The notes below the pieces were generated by a model, which worked only from the letters and a program-made list of their open reading frames with translations, had not been told where the DNA came from and did no database searches. From positions 67,293,087 through 67,357,086 of the forward strand of contig JAVIAB010000073.1 of the NCBI GenBank assembly GCA_032433765.1: DNA of 64,000 bases. The letters are read 5' to 3'. Of the stretch, positions 13,898-25,419 are shown piece after piece; position 1 is the stretch's first letter; each line of letters begins with the position of its first letter. Both the position numbers and the translations under genes were made by a program. The stretch is from Megaustenia siamemsis (lineage: Eukaryota; Mollusca; Gastropoda; Stylommatophora; Ariophantidae).

Positions 13898-14426
13898 ATA
13901 GTATTTGTAAGAGCTTTTTTAAAGCGCCTTCATAAACTGTCACAGCTTAACCTTTCTGGGAATCATTATAGGTTTATAGCTAGGTCAATCACTGATTTGG
14001 TGGTTGGTTGGTTGCGTTCGCCCGATGACTAAAGTATTCTAGAGTATCGTGGTAGACTAGAATATTCCTCTTCATCATCCGCCCTTACAAGGACGTGTCT
14101 GCGCTGTGTTATGGTTTGCAGTATAGCTGTTATATTTGCGCCTTTCGGCCCAACACATCCGACTTCAGCACGACATTTTTGAGTGCCGGGTTGTCTTCCC
14201 TCTTCGATCCCTGCACACTTGGCCAGACTAGACAGGTTAGTCTGTTATTGGAGGCACCACGGAGAGGTGAAGCAGGGTCTGGATGGTTTTGGTTCACCGA
14301 TCCTGGCGCAAGCCATCAGCTGTGGGTCGCTGACAACTTCCAGCTCTGGTGCTGGCAGGCACACCTTCACATTGTGTCTATATGAAACAGTTGTAATCAT
14401 TGATTTGATTTTCGCACTTCGATAAC
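13898..14426. other. Unannotated stretch, possibly LINE-associated
   Basis: The part from 14,040 to 14,400 is less AT-rich than its surroundings and lies immediately 5' of a decayed plus-strand LINE piece, so it could be that element's upstream region. I do not recognise any protein motif in it. Confidence 0.3.
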
Positions 14427-14880
14427 TTCAGAAAACATGGAGGAAGCAAGGTGAAACCTCTTTTCATCACCTTTGTTGACCTAACAAAATTATTTGATAC
14501 AATGAATAGAGAAGGGAACTAAAGAACAGTGGATGTCTGCCCACGCTGTTTAAAACTATATCGTACCATTTAACGATGTAACGTGCGCTTCAATACAACT
14601 GAATGGCTGTATATGTGATTCGTGTTAAGTTTTGAGTTAGAAAAGGTAAGGGTGTAACCTTGCGCAACCTTCTTCTGAATAATTATTGCTGCCCTCTAAT
14701 GTCCACAACAGCCTCCGGGAAGGTCTTACATGCGCCCCAAACGTGATGGCTAGATTTTCAACTTAGCTCGTTTTATAATCATTTAAAAAAAAAAAACAGC
14801 TAGAGTTCTGGTAAAAGATCTTCTCTTTACTGATGGTGCGGGACTAGTTAATTACAGCGAATATACTTTATAATTATTGA
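14427..14880 (+). pseudogene. Decayed LINE reverse-transcriptase fragment
   Basis: Heavily frameshifted plus-strand RT remnant. Recognisable pieces, in order, are FITFVDLTKLFDTMNRE (RT motif like F-DL-KAFD-V-R) at about 14,466-14,516, a QGC-like region near 14,650, and a degraded LLF-DGAGLVNYSE (from LLFADDAAL-AHSE) at about 14,819-14,865. The order and spacing fit one RT domain. The second catalytic aspartate has been lost (DG for DD). The 'FVDLTKAFDTV' and 'FADDAAL' forms differ from the RTE families elsewhere in the window, so it is a separate lineage, possibly CR1- or jockey-like. Confidence 0.6.
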
Positions 14881-14988
14881 TAGATAGCTTGAACAATTCG
14901 TTTAACCAATAGTCGTCAATAATAGGTGTTCAGAAAATTATCATTTTACCTCTAGGAGACATGAAACTCATTACCATAATCTTGTATT

Positions 14989-16090
14989 GATGTTCTCTCT
15001 AATATCAGTGTAACAATTCAGCTATTTACTGTCATGACCGCATCTCCCACTGATGTCCTCTTTAATCAGTGCAATAATCAATTCAGCTATTTACTGTCAT
15101 GACTACCTCTCCCAGTGTCCTCTTGAATCAGTGCAATAATCAATTCAGCTATTTACTGTCATGACTACCTCTCCCAGTGTCCTCTTGAATCAGTGCAATA
15201 ATCAATTCAGCTATTTACTGTCATGACTGCCTCTCCCATTGTTGTCCTCTTGAATCAGTGCAACAATTCAACTATTTACTGTCATGACTGCCTCTCCCAT
15301 TGATGTTCTCTTGAATCAGTGCAACAATTCATCTATTTACAGTCATGACTGCCTCTCCCATTGATGTCCTCTTGAATCAGTGCAACAATTCAACAATTTA
15401 CTGTCATGACTGCCTCTCCCATTGATGTTCTCTTGAATCAGTGCAACAATTCAACTATTTACTGTCATGACTGCCTCTCCCATTGATGTTCTCTTGAATC
15501 AGTGCAACAATTCAACTATTTACTGTCATGACTGCGTCTCCCATTGATGTCCTCTTGAATCAGTGCAACAATTCAACTATTTACTGTCATGACTGCGTCT
15601 CCCATTGATGTCCTCTTGAATCAGTGCAACAATTCAACTATTATTGTCATGACTGCCTCTCCCATTGATGTCCTCTTGAATCAGTGCAACAATTCAACTA
15701 TTTACTGTCATGACTGCCTCTCCCATTGATGTCCTCTTGAATCAGTGCAACAATTCAACTATTTACTGTCATGACTGCCTCTCCCATTGATGTCCTCTTG
15801 AATCAGTGCAATAATTCAACTATTTACTGTCATGACTGCCTCTCCCATTGATGTTCTCTTGAATCAGTGCAACAATTCAACTATTTACTGTCATGACTGC
15901 CTCTCCCATTGATGTCCTCTTGAATCAGTGCAACAATTCAACTATTTACAGTCATGACTGCCTCTCCCATTGATGTCCTCTTGAATCAGTGCAACAATTC
16001 AACTATTTACAGTCATGACTGCCTCTCCCATTGATGTCTTCTTGAATCAGTGCAACAATTCAGCTATTTACTGTCATGACTGCCTCTCCC
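14989..16090. repeat. 61-bp minisatellite, about 18 units
   Basis: Tandem repeat of about 61 bp containing TTGATGTCCTCTTGAATCAG, CAACAATTCAACTATTTACT and GTCATGACTGCCTCTCCCA. The first units (14,989-15,240) are more diverged (AATAATCAATTCAGC) than the inner ones, the usual pattern of an array that is homogenised internally and ages at its edges. Confidence 0.95.
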
Positions 16091-16214
16091 TCGAGGACAA
16101 AATAAATTAAGAGTTGACAAGCCAGCCATAACTTTTGGTAAACTGATGCAACGGGTATACCATAACACAAAAATAATACTAGTCACACAAATCCAAATAT
16201 ATAAACCATGCGTG

Positions 16215-17765
16215 TTTGGTATACTTCTGTAAGAATCTGATATATCAAACTAGTGTGTTTGGCATACTTCTGTAATCCGATATATCAATCTAGCGTGTTT
16301 GACCTACTTCTGTAAGAATCTGATATATCAATCTAGTGTGTTTGACATACTTCTGTAATCTGATATATCAATCTAGCGTGTTTGGCCTACTTCTGTAAGA
16401 ATCTGATATATCAATCTAGTATGTTTAGCATACTTCTGTAAGGATCTGATATATCAAGCTAGCGTGTTTGGCCTACTTCTGTAAGAATCGGATATATCAA
16501 GCTAGCGTGTTTAGCATACTTCTGTAAGAATCTGATATATCAAGCTAGCGTGTGGCATACTTCTGTAAGAATCTGATATATCAAGCTAACGTGTTTGGCC
16601 TACTTCTGTAAGAATCTGATATATCAAGCTAGCGTGTTTAGCCTATTTTTGTAAGTATCTGATATATCAAACTAGTGTGTTTGACATACTTCTATAATCT
16701 AATATATCAAGCTAGCGTGTTTAGCATACTTCTGTAAGAATCTGATATATCAAACTAGTGAGTTTGGCATACTTCTGTAAGAATCTGATATATCAAGCTA
16801 GCGTGTTTAGCATACTTCTGTAAGAATCTGATATATCAAGCTAGCGTGTTTAGCTTATTTTTGTAAGTATCTGATATATCAAACTAGTGTGTTTGACATA
16901 CTTCTATAATCTGATATATCAAGCTAGCGTGTTTAGCATACTTCTGTAAGAATCTGATATATCAAACTAGTGTGTTTGGCATACTTCTATAATCTGATAT
17001 ATCAAGCTAGCGTGTTTAGCATACTTCTGTAAGAATCTGATATATCAAACTAGTGTGTTTGGCATACTTCTGTAAGAATCTGATATATCAAGCTAGCGTG
17101 TTTAGCATACTTCTGTAAGAATCTGATATATCAAGCTAGCGTGTTTAGCATACTTCTGTAAGTATCTGATATATCAAACTAGTGTGTTTGACATACTTCT
17201 ATAATCTGATATATCAAGCTAGCGTGTTTAGCATACTTCTGTAAGAATCTGATATATCAAACTAGTGTGTTTGGCATACTTCTATAATCTGATATATCAA
17301 GCTAGCGTGTTTAGCATACTTCTGTAAGAATCTGATATATCAAGCTAGCGTGTTTGGCCTACTTCTGTAAGAATCTGATATATCAAGCTAGCGTGTTTGG
17401 CCTACTTCTGTAAGAATCTGATATATAAAGCTAGCGTGTTTGGCATACTTCTGTAAGAATCTGATATATAAAGCTAGCGTGTTTGGCCTACTTCTGTAAG
17501 AATCTGATATATCAAGCTAGCGTGTTTGGCCTACTTCTGTAAGAATCTGATATATCAAGCTAGCGTGTTTGGCCTACTTCTGTAAGAATCTGATATATCA
17601 AGCTAGCGTGTTTGGCCTACTTCTGTAAGAATCTGATATATCAAGCTAGCGTGTTTGGCCTACTTCTGTAAGAATCTGATATATCAAGCTAGCGTGTTTG
17701 GCCTACTTCTGTAAGAATCTGATATATCAAGCTAGCTTGTTTAGCCTATTTTTGTAAGTATCTGA
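16215..17765. repeat. 43-bp minisatellite, about 36 units
   Basis: Tandem repeat with a 43-bp main unit including CTACTTCTGTAAGAATCTGA, TATATCAAGCTAGCGTGTTT and GGC. A shorter unit lacks part of the GTAAGAATC segment (TCTATAATCTGATATATC). Long and short units alternate in blocks between 16,640 and 17,300, while the final units from about 17,480 to 17,740 are almost identical. Confidence 0.95.
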
Positions 17766-18540
17766 AACTTATACAACCTAACTATGTCAAGAGAAAACAC
17801 TAAATATTTCCGTGTGCGTTGCCTTGAAGAAATAATGAACATCAAATGGCAGGAGAAAGTAACAGTTCAGATGTGCTACAGCACTCTAGTCTTCTAGACT
17901 AGTCCTCTAGTAGATTACGATTCCCGGGACATGTTAGAAGTAGTGACAATAATCGCATCCCCAAGCAAATCTCTACTGGGCAGTTAATAGCGACCTGTGT
18001 GTTAACCAAAACTAAGATATGACATCACCCAGGCATATCTGAGGGATTTTCCCATTTGTGAAAAAGACTGAGAAAATCTGACAAATGTTTGTAGGACGTT
18101 AAAAGGAAACATAAAAATCTTAAAATAATAACATTTGAAAAATAAATGAAGCTAAAGTCAGAAGAGAAAACGAGACGAGACCTCGTGAAATGATAATACC
18201 TTCCTCATTATGTAGTGATACTTACCACTGAAATATTGGCAAAATAGTACTGAGAAGCTACTATTGAAGATCGATTCCTGCTTGTTTCCAACCGTCTATG
18301 AAGACGTACAAGGCAATATACAAATATTAGCTTTTCTGCTTCAATAGGTCACCTTGGTTCCTCATGTCTACAGGTCCATAGAGAGTCTTTATAACTGTTA
18401 ATGCAATCATTCACGGTTACACTCAAGCAGCTAAACCTCTTCCAGTTAATGGGCTTCGATTTCAATCATCATTCTAGCGTGTGAAATTAAATCATTAAGG
18501 GTATCGTTCTCTGTATATATGTGTACATGTGCGTGCGTTC
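17766..18540. other. Unannotated intergenic stretch
   Basis: Unique-looking, moderately AT-rich sequence. I found no repeat, element or gene in it. Confidence 0.4.
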
Positions 18541-18545
18541 GTATA

Positions 18546-18562
18546 TTTATACACACACACAT

Positions 18563-18596
<34 letters not shown>

Positions 18597-18624
18597 CTAC
18601 ACACATATATATATATATATATCT

Positions 18625-18657
<33 letters not shown>

Positions 18658-18660
18658 CAC
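18546..18660. repeat. Compound (CA)n/(TA)n microsatellite
   Basis: Interleaved CACACA and TATATA runs over about 115 bp. It abuts the 5' end of a truncated LINE copy. Confidence 0.92.
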
Positions 18661-19055
18661 TTATCTCATCCCATAAAACAAGATGAAAAGACGATTAGAG
18701 GCCACAGAGATGGGATTTCTCAGAAGAATGTTGAAATTTCCCTTGACAGCTAAAGAGACCAATGAGGAAGTTCTATCTAGGCTAACACAAAAAATGGAGC
18801 TCCTAAAACCACCAGAAAGAAACTATTACATTTTTTCGTGCTCATCATGAGAAGAGGAAAGTTGGAATACTTGGTTACAACTGGCAAAATACAAGGAAAG
18901 AGAGATAGCGGACGTCAAAGAGAAAAAAATATTAGATAGCTTGGTGTCATGGCATGGAAAACAGTCAACAATAGAACTGATGCGATGTACTATGGATAGA
19001 AGATTGTGGAAGGACATGATCGCCTACGCCAACCGGTATTGCACATGATGATGAT
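18661..19055 (+). pseudogene. 5'-truncated LINE 3' end (family C)
   Basis: Plus-strand C-terminus of an RTE-like LINE with some frame damage: KRRLEATEMGFLRRMLKFPL, then NEEVL, a degraded W-TTGKIQGKRD-GRQREKILD-L segment, and RRLWKDMIAYANRY. It ends in CACATGATGATGATA at about 19,044-19,058, the (TGATGA)n tail that marks family C. The last 110 bp match the LINE part of the composite unit at 61,975-62,092 almost base for base. Confidence 0.82.
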
Positions 19056-19890
19056 ACCAATTCTCTGAAGCTATGGTGCACTAACGTCTGTATCAACGTT
19101 GGTCAGCGATAATAATATAAACTATATACATATATAAATATAAACTGGCATTAAACTTTCAGCTATTTTATTAAAATATATATCTCATGGCCGTTACAAT
19201 TGTAACAGTTTATTGAACGCGCTTCGGTCCGTTCCGTCACCAAAAAATGTAATCTATAATGTTTAAAACTTTAGGAAAAATGTAAGTAGAAAACTAAAGA
19301 GTTGACCAACAACTGAAAGCACGATAAGGCCATTCTACAAAAGGGAGTTGGCAAATACTGAACGAAGGGAAACTCCAGGTCTTGAATGCGATGGGGGACA
19401 AAGACATTTCACTTTGAAGAGATCACGTACATCTCCAATATAGCGAAGGAGGCACAGTTTGTGGGAGCATCAATATTTATGATAAAAAGGTGAAATTAGC
19501 AAATACGGAGTACAATGAATTCAGCACAATAAACATCACGACATGGGTGTTTTACTGTTAATTGTAGAAAATCCAAAAGTAAAAGCATTTTGGATGTGTG
19601 TGAACAACGTTTCATATTTGGGTAGGAATTTCTTGAGAAAAACATAAACTGAGAAAACTAAAGTTGTTTGTTCAGGACAGTATTGAGAAGTTCGGCCGCC
19701 ATTACGTCAATAAGAAACTAACCTCTCTTCCCCCCCCCCCCCAAACCACCAAAGTTTTTTTTTTTTTACTCTTAATGCAGAACATCATGAAAAATGTCAG
19801 AAATCATGACAGATTTGTGAAGTTCCTTTCACGATAAATGGCAACATAACTCCATAGATGACGCATTCCTCTATAAACAGGATTACAAGA
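19056..19890. other. Unannotated stretch with homopolymer runs
   Basis: AT-rich sequence with a poly-C run (about 19,731-19,742) followed by a poly-T run (about 19,755-19,767). No gene is evident. Confidence 0.4.
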
Positions 19891-19939
19891 GATCATTAAT
19901 TGAGACTGTTAAAAATACAGCAATGAGCAAAACCTCTAT

Positions 19940-20300
19940 CTAAACATACAGAGAACTAAGATAATGTCATTGACAAAACAAAACGCCAACCCTAAATCAT
20001 CAACAGTGAAGAACTTGAAATTGGAACAAACTATGAATATCTGGGATCTGTAGTAACAGCAATACAAACATGAAATGTCATGAAGAACAAGTGGCACTAT
20101 ATCAGCATACCTGCACGCAATCAAATTAAAATTACTGAGGACATGTATTTTCCCAACACCAACACATGGTTGTGAATCATTGACAATCTCGAAAACAGCA
20201 AGAAAGAAATTCGATTCATTCGAAACAAAATGCTACAGAAAAATCCTTATGATACCTAGGATAATGAAATAGAAGGAAAAATTGAAAAAAAAGGAAAAAT
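19940..20300 (+). pseudogene. Decayed LINE C-terminal fragment
   Basis: The plus-strand translation has the post-RT LINE signature in order with frame breaks: EELEIGTNYEYLGSVVTAIQ (the '-YLGS-V' connection segment) at about 20,008-20,068, then MYFPNTNTWL (from 'P---YG-E') and a K--SFE-KCYRKILMIP-like piece at about 20,200-20,260. The sequence is too decayed to assign to a family. Confidence 0.55.
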
Positions 20301-20339
20301 GGTATGTTAGAAGCTTTACGTGATTAGTAGATGACACAG

Positions 20340-20385
20340 ATTCGAACGACGTTTCGGCTCAATAGGCCTTCAGCAGGAACAAACA
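20340..20385 (-). ncRNA. Hammerhead-like / Penelope-like motif (tentative)
   Basis: On the minus strand the sequence reads CTGCTGA, AGGCCTATTGAGCC, GAAAC. This resembles a hammerhead catalytic core (CUGAUGA, stem II, GAAA) with one core mismatch (A to C) and a short GGC/GCC stem II. Penelope-like elements carry such ribozymes in their terminal repeats and often contain a GACGTTTCGGCC-like motif; that is known of the group. I see no Penelope reverse transcriptase nearby, so this could be a small remnant or chance. Confidence 0.3.
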
Positions 20386-20415
20386 AACAACATACACACA
20401 CAGATATGTGAATAA

Positions 20416-20562
20416 ATAAAACTAATCCTACATAGGAAAGGAATTCCTAGCCTGACCACAGTCCACGCCACACTGGGAAGTCAACATATTTCGATTATTT
20501 TGTTTTTGATTATTTTGTTTTTGATGTTTCATTACTAGTTAGCTATGTAGGATTAGTTTTAT
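20416..20562. repeat. 20-bp perfect inverted repeat
   Basis: ATAAAACTAATCCTACATAG at 20,416-20,435 is the exact reverse complement of 20,543-20,562, with about 107 bp between the arms. The spacer contains a short direct repeat (GATTATTTTGTTTTT, twice). The arms could be the ends of a tiny foldback/MITE-like element or part of the Penelope-like remnant just upstream. Confidence 0.7.
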
Positions 20563-20705
20563 CGACGCCTAACGACGGCTATGGTTCATGTCCATTGTTT
20601 GTTGGCTCGGAAACATGGACACTGTCTCAAACAGCAGAAAGGACATAGGAACACTTTAATTGATGACTCAAATGCCAGCAACGAAATGTAATCAACAACT
20701 TATGA

Positions 20706-21960
20706 TTGCACTCTCACTCGACATTTGTAAATCTTTCCTTCAACCTATGTGCCTCTCTCCTCGACATTTGTAAGTATTCCCTTCAACCTACGTGCCTCTT
20801 TCCTCGACATTTGTATGTATTCCCTTCAACCTACGTGCCTCTTTCCTCGACATTTGTAAGTATTCCCTTCAACCTATGTGCCTCTTTCCTCGACATTTGT
20901 AAGTATTCCCTTCAACCCATGTGCCTCTTTCCTCGACATTTGTAAGTATTCCGTTCAACCCATGTGCCTCTTTCCTCGACATTTGTAAGTATTCCCTTCA
21001 ACCTACGTGCCTCTTTCCTCGACATTTGTAAGTAATCCCTTCAACCTACGTGCCTCTTTCCTCGACATTTGTAAGTATTCCCTTCAACCTACGTGCCTCT
21101 TTCCTCGACATTTGTAAGTATTCCCTTCAACCTACGTGCCTCTTTCCTCGACATTTGTAAGTATTTCCTTCAACCTAAGTGCCTCTTTCCTCAACATTTG
21201 TAAGTATTCCCTTCAACCTATGTGCCTCTTTCCTCGACATTTGTAAGTATTCCCTTCAACCTACGTGCCTCTTTCCTCGACATTTGTAAGTAATCCCTTC
21301 AACCTACGTGCCTCGTTCCTCGACATTTGTAAGTATTCCCTTCAACCTACGTGCCTCTCTCCTCGACATTTGTAAGTATTCCCTGCTACCTATATGCCTC
21401 TCTCCTCGACATTTGTAAGTAATCCCTTCAACCTACGTGCCTCTTTCCTCGACATTTGTAAGTATTCCCTTCAACCTACGTGCCTCTCTCCTCGACATTT
21501 GTAAGTATTCCCTGCTACCTATATGCCTCTCTCCTCGACATTTGTAAGTAATCCCTTCAACCTACGTGCCTCTTTCCTCGACATTTGTAAGTATTCCCTT
21601 CAACCTACGTGCCTCTCTCCTCGACATTTGTAAGTATTCCCTGCTACCTATATGCCTCTCTCCTCGACATTTGTAAGTATCCCTTCAACCTACGTGCCTC
21701 TTTCCTCGACATTTGTAAGTATTCCCTTCAACCTACGTGCCTCTCTCCTCGACATTTGTAAGTATTCCCTTCAACCTACGTGCCTCTCTCCTCGACATTT
21801 GTAAGTATTCCCTTCAACCTATATGCCTCTCTCCTCGACATTTGTAAGTATCCCCTGCTACCTATATGCCTCTCTCCTCGACATTTGTAAGTATTCCCTG
21901 CTACCTATATGCCTCTCTCCGCAACATTTGTAAGTATTCCCTGCTACCTATATGCCTCTA
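20706..21960. repeat. 43-bp minisatellite, about 29 units
   Basis: Tandem repeat with unit pieces CCTCTTTCCTCGACATTTGT, AAGTATTCCCTTCAACCTAC and GTG. A second variant (TGCTACCTATATG) appears in later units, and between 21,370 and 21,690 the variants alternate in a repeated three-unit pattern (about 129 bp). The last units are all of the second type. This array is unrelated to the 43-bp array at 16.2-17.8 kb. Confidence 0.95.
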
Positions 21961-22192
21961 ACTAAAACAAACGAACAGTTGTCAAGAAAGCGTGTTGATG
22001 TGTTTAGAAACAGAAATCCGTAACAAAAGCTTCTATCACTGGCTTGATCTAAATACCGCAGAAACTAAAATGTTGGTAATAAATAGAGAAATCACACAAA
22101 GCTTGCCAACTTATAGTAAATAGAGAATAGCTTGGAAGTGTCAAATAAATAAGGTTAACTGAGACATAATCACAGAGTTAAAGCAGCGCTTT

Positions 22193-22604
22193 TAGTGATG
22201 AATCTATCTATCTATTGACCTTTCGAGCCGTAACCGGCCCATAGGGCGTAGACCAAGATACACCTTCTCCTATATGAATTTTTGTTCCAGCAGTTTTCTT
22301 TTAAAGATATTTTAACAAATCTCGCCATCTGTCTCTGTCCTGTGCAAGCAGTTCTATCTCATTGAGGGAGCCGATTCCTGCTGCTCTTGCCTCTCTCATC
22401 AATGTTCTTCTCAGTGTCTCTCTGGGTCTTCCTCTTTTTCTTTTACCTGTTGTTTCCCATATGAGGGCTTGCTTTGCTATTCGATTATTATCTCTTCTGA
22501 TCACATGTCCAACGTATGACCATCGTCTTTTCTTTATTACTGAAGATATTAGTGGTTGATTGGCGATTTCTCTAATTTCCTCGTTTGTTTTAATAGTGAT
22601 GAAT
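22193..22604 (-). mobile_element. 5'-truncated LINE copy (family A) with perfect TSD
   Basis: The insertion at 22,204-22,593 is flanked by an 11-bp direct repeat, TAGTGATGAAT, at 22,193-22,203 and 22,594-22,604. On the minus strand it encodes the last part of a LINE polyprotein (EIRE/IANQPLIS, RRDNNRIAKQALIWETTGKR, RGRPRETLRRTLM, ARAAGIGSL, LAQDRDRWRDL), uninterrupted in this copy. It ends in a conserved 3' UTR (GGTTACGGCTCGAAAGGTCA) and a short (ATAG)n tail of about three units. Being only about 390 bp, it lacks RT and is not autonomous. Other family A copies lie at 39,965-44,388 and 54,127-55,192. Confidence 0.93.
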
Positions 22605-22865
22605 ACTGGTTAATAAATAAGATATCAATAAAGAAGATTGAGACGCTAGGAATTCGTATTTATAGAAGAAAGGGAAGACTTAATGGATGTTGAAGGCAGA
22701 TAGTAAAGTATTGAAGCAATTGAGCAACAAGTAAAGAGCTATTACACATATTTCCAGCAAGATAAATGAAATAATCTACACATATACTTCTAGCATCAGG
22801 AATCTGGTCATTAATGGCTGTGATGGTTCGACGCACCATTTACCAGCTGCATTGAATCGGATATA
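22605..22865. other. Unannotated spacer
   Basis: Unique-looking AT-rich sequence between two truncated LINE copies. Nothing was recognised in it. Confidence 0.35.
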
Positions 22866-23347
22866 AAAACAAAGCAATAACTACGGAAGCAAAAAGGGCA
22901 ATATACAAATCAATTTTTCTACCAACTCATTGCTATCAGTGCCAGAATTGGACGCTGGACTCTAGAACAATAAGAAAGATAACGACCACCGAAACGAAAT
23001 GTGTCAGAAGAATGTCAGGAAACAGCTTAAGGGACAGAGTAAGAAACACTGACCTGAGGACGAAACTCGAAATTGAACCAGCCATCGAATACATAAAGAA
23101 ACAACAGACAAATTGGTTCGGCCACATAACAAGACAAAAAGAACTAACAATGACTCAAAGAGCCTTAAATAAACGCTATGAAAACGCCAGATTAAGAGGA
23201 AGACCGAGAAAGAGATGGATAAAGGGAATACTAGAGTCACTAGGAGGAATAACATCAGAAGAGGCCAACAGAAGAGCAAAGAATCGCAGATTGTTTCTCC
23301 CCTCGACGCCAGCGGCAGCAGAGGAAGGGTAGAAGAAGAAGAAGAAG
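22866..23347 (+). pseudogene. 5'-truncated LINE 3' end (family B)
   Basis: Well-preserved plus-strand C-terminus of family B: FLPTHCYQCQNWTLDSRTIR-like (slightly damaged near 22,930), EFEIEPAIEYIKKQQ-like, NWFGHITRQKELTMTQRALN, RGRPRKRWIKGILESLGG, ending in LFLPSTPAAAEEG. It ends in a (GAA)n tail at about 23,330-23,347. A possible imperfect TSD is ATTGAATCGGA at 22,852 against ATTGATCGGA at 23,347. The start is almost the same element position as in the copy at about 1,520. Confidence 0.85.
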
Positions 23348-23936
23348 AATTGATCGGAATGTCTGTTGTTTGATGTGTGATGGTCTGATGACCAGCTGTG
23401 TTACAAATGTTCGGATAATATCTACATCAATCTCGGGCAGATCGTGCTCGTAAACTTGGGAGGGCAGACCATCTACGGGGCAGAATCCCCCTACAGAAAA
23501 GACAATCTGCTGCCTTGCAGGATGACTGGGGACAATCAGAGGCTAAGGAAAGCAAACCTAAATAACATGCTGGCAGAAATCGGATGCACAGGGCAACTGG
23601 CGCAGAACACAGTGCAACGTTCTAACAGGTATTCAATCAGAATGAAACAATGATGAGTAAAAAATGGACAGGTGAATGTAAAGTAGAAATAGAAGCGGAT
23701 AGAATATGAATCAAGAAACAGTAAAATGTTGATTCACTGTAGCTAACTATTGATGTGAGTGCGGTTTAACATAACTGCTGTACTAATGTTGCGACTTGAT
23801 CATGTCTTCATGGAAAACAAATCGTAGGGGCCAGACATTTTAGGTTTCACATGTGCATTAATCTATAATTAATTCGTGGATTTTCTTTTTACTGTTTGTT
23901 TTCTTGTACTACTTTTTCAGTCCGACTTTTGTCAAA
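23348..23936. other. Unannotated stretch with a short open frame
   Basis: Contains a 69-codon plus frame at 23,444-23,653, less AT-rich than its surroundings (VNLGGQTIYGAESPYRK ... NNMLAEIGCTGQLAQNT). I do not recognise it. It could be a decayed element or an exon; no clear splice sites or homologues can be claimed from the sequence alone. Confidence 0.3.
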
Positions 23937-24125
23937 ATGTATTACACTTCCTCCCATTTTTCTAATTTATTACACCTCCTCCCATTTTTCTAATTTATTA
24001 CACTTCCTCCCATTTTTCTAATTTATTACACCTCCTCCCATTTTTCTAATTTATTACACTTCCTCCCATTTTTCTAATTTATTACACTTCCTCCCATTTT
24101 TCTTTTTTATTACACTTCCTAAATA
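23937..24125. repeat. 29-bp minisatellite, about 6.5 units
   Basis: AT-rich direct repeat with unit pieces TATTACACTTCCTCCCATTT and TTCTAATTT. A CTTCC/CCTCC difference alternates between adjacent units in the first part. Degenerate copies continue to about 24,180. Confidence 0.92.
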
Positions 24126-24254
24126 AATTTTTATATTTTATGACACTTCACCCATTTTTCTAGTTTATTTTGTATTTCCTAATTTGTGTAGCTTTTTTCG
24201 TTTCATCAAAGTTTTAAAATATTATTGCACTTTCCCATTGGATACAAGTTTTTG

Positions 24255-24500
24255 CACGTCAGCACTGGGTGGTCTAGAAGTAAGACGTCAAGTCTGGACG
24301 AGAAGGTCGACGGTTAGAGCCTGGCATGAGCTCCAGGAGAATTGTTCTCTTCGAATCCGTCGTTTCTTCATGTCTGTATCCTCCTCGGTTTCTAGGTAAT
24401 AAGATTCAATGTCAAGGCCTCTAGGATAACGGCAAAATACAGGAGGTCTCGTGTGCACTTTGCTCACGTTAATGAATCCTTGGCAATTAAAAGTCGAAGA
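24255..24500 (+). mobile_element. SINE fragment (SINE-3)
   Basis: A tRNA-like head with degenerate boxes (TGGTCTAGAAG; GGTTAGAGCC) is followed by CAGGAGGTCTCGTGTGCACT and TGCTCACGTTAATGAATCC. The same core occurs at 62,694-62,752 (GGAGGGCTCGTGTAGACT, GCGCACGTTAAAGAACA). A CACGTTAAAGAA core recurs in SINEs of many marine invertebrates, from memory, so a tRNA-derived SINE is the best reading. No TSD was found. Confidence 0.6.
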
Positions 24501-24836
24501 TAGTAAGCCAAATGGCCAATGCCAGGACAAAATGTCAAATACGAATGCATGGCGCAGACATCCCTGCTTTGTTGCAAACATAACGACACGACGCATCCAC
24601 TTAACGGCTGAATTCTAAAGAAGGAAAAATGTTTTCTGCCAAGAGAGTCGCGTTAGAACAGTGAACATGGCATAGAACAAAGACATGGAGCGTTCTTAAG
24701 AGAATGGCGCCAAGCAAGACAACTTGAAGACAATCTGCTGGAGACCATGCTCCACTAGGAATTGGAAGGAAGAAGACGACAATCATCTAATAAAATAATA
24801 ATGATGCAATCCTTTTTAACTCATTGATTGGAATTG

Positions 24837-25110
24837 TATTTGTTCAACTTTTAAACTCGGTCTTGCCACTCGTCTTTTATTAATGACAAATTGTATTTGT
24901 TTTTTTAAACTCGGTCTTGCCACTCGTCTTTTATTAATGACAAATTGTATTTGTTTTTTTAAACTCGGTCTTGCCACTCGTCTTTTATTAATGACAAATT
25001 GTATTTGTTTTTTTAAACTCGGTCTTGCCACTCGTCTTTTATTAATGACAAATTGTATTTGTTTTTTTAAACTCGGTCTTGCCACTCGTCTTTTATTAAT
25101 GACAAATTGT
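24837..25110. repeat. 54-bp minisatellite, 5 units
   Basis: Five near-identical 54-bp units with pieces TTAAACTCGGTCTTGCCACT, CGTCTTTTATTAATGACAAA and TTGTATTTGT. Because 54 is divisible by three, both strands show open repeated frames (18-residue repeats). The virtual absence of sequence difference between units points to recent duplication. Confidence 0.95.
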
Positions 25111-25121
25111 ATTCCTGCCAT

Positions 25122-25355
25122 ATTAATTTTATGGCTGAGTGGTTAGTGTTTCCTGATTACAAGTGTCGGGTTCAATTGTCGGGAATATCGGAATTTTTTT
25201 GAACCGACAATGCTCCTGGGTTGGCCCAGCCACCAACAATGGCTACCAGAGATTTCTCAGGGAAGTAAAGGTGGCCTTGTGTGATATCGACCACATCCAA
25301 AAATGTGCCGTGGTCATTGAAAAACGTTCACTTACACCATATTCGCCATAAGTCT
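25122..25355 (+). mobile_element. tRNA-derived SINE (SINE-4)
   Basis: Plus-strand head with Pol III internal promoter-like boxes: TGGCTGAGTGG (box A) at about 25,132-25,142 and GGGTTCAATTGTC (box B) at about 25,169-25,181. It is followed by a body of about 170 bp. Head and layout (GGCTGAGTGGTTAGTG) match the SINE on the minus strand at 50,800-51,157. No anticodon-stem integrity is expected of a SINE, so it is not called a tRNA gene. Confidence 0.65.
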
Positions 25356-25419
25356 AACAAAGTCTGAATGGAACCTTGACTTTACTTACGATGTTTGTAT
25401 TTTGACCTAGATAATTCTG

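Noticed and set aside
13228..14032. Long overlapping ORFs (235 and 258 codons)
   Set aside because: Pure 26-bp minisatellite. Two frames are open at once and the residues follow from the period.
24816..25146. ORFs open on both strands with an 18-residue repeat
   Set aside because: 54-bp repeat divisible by three. Both strands cannot be read as a real gene here.
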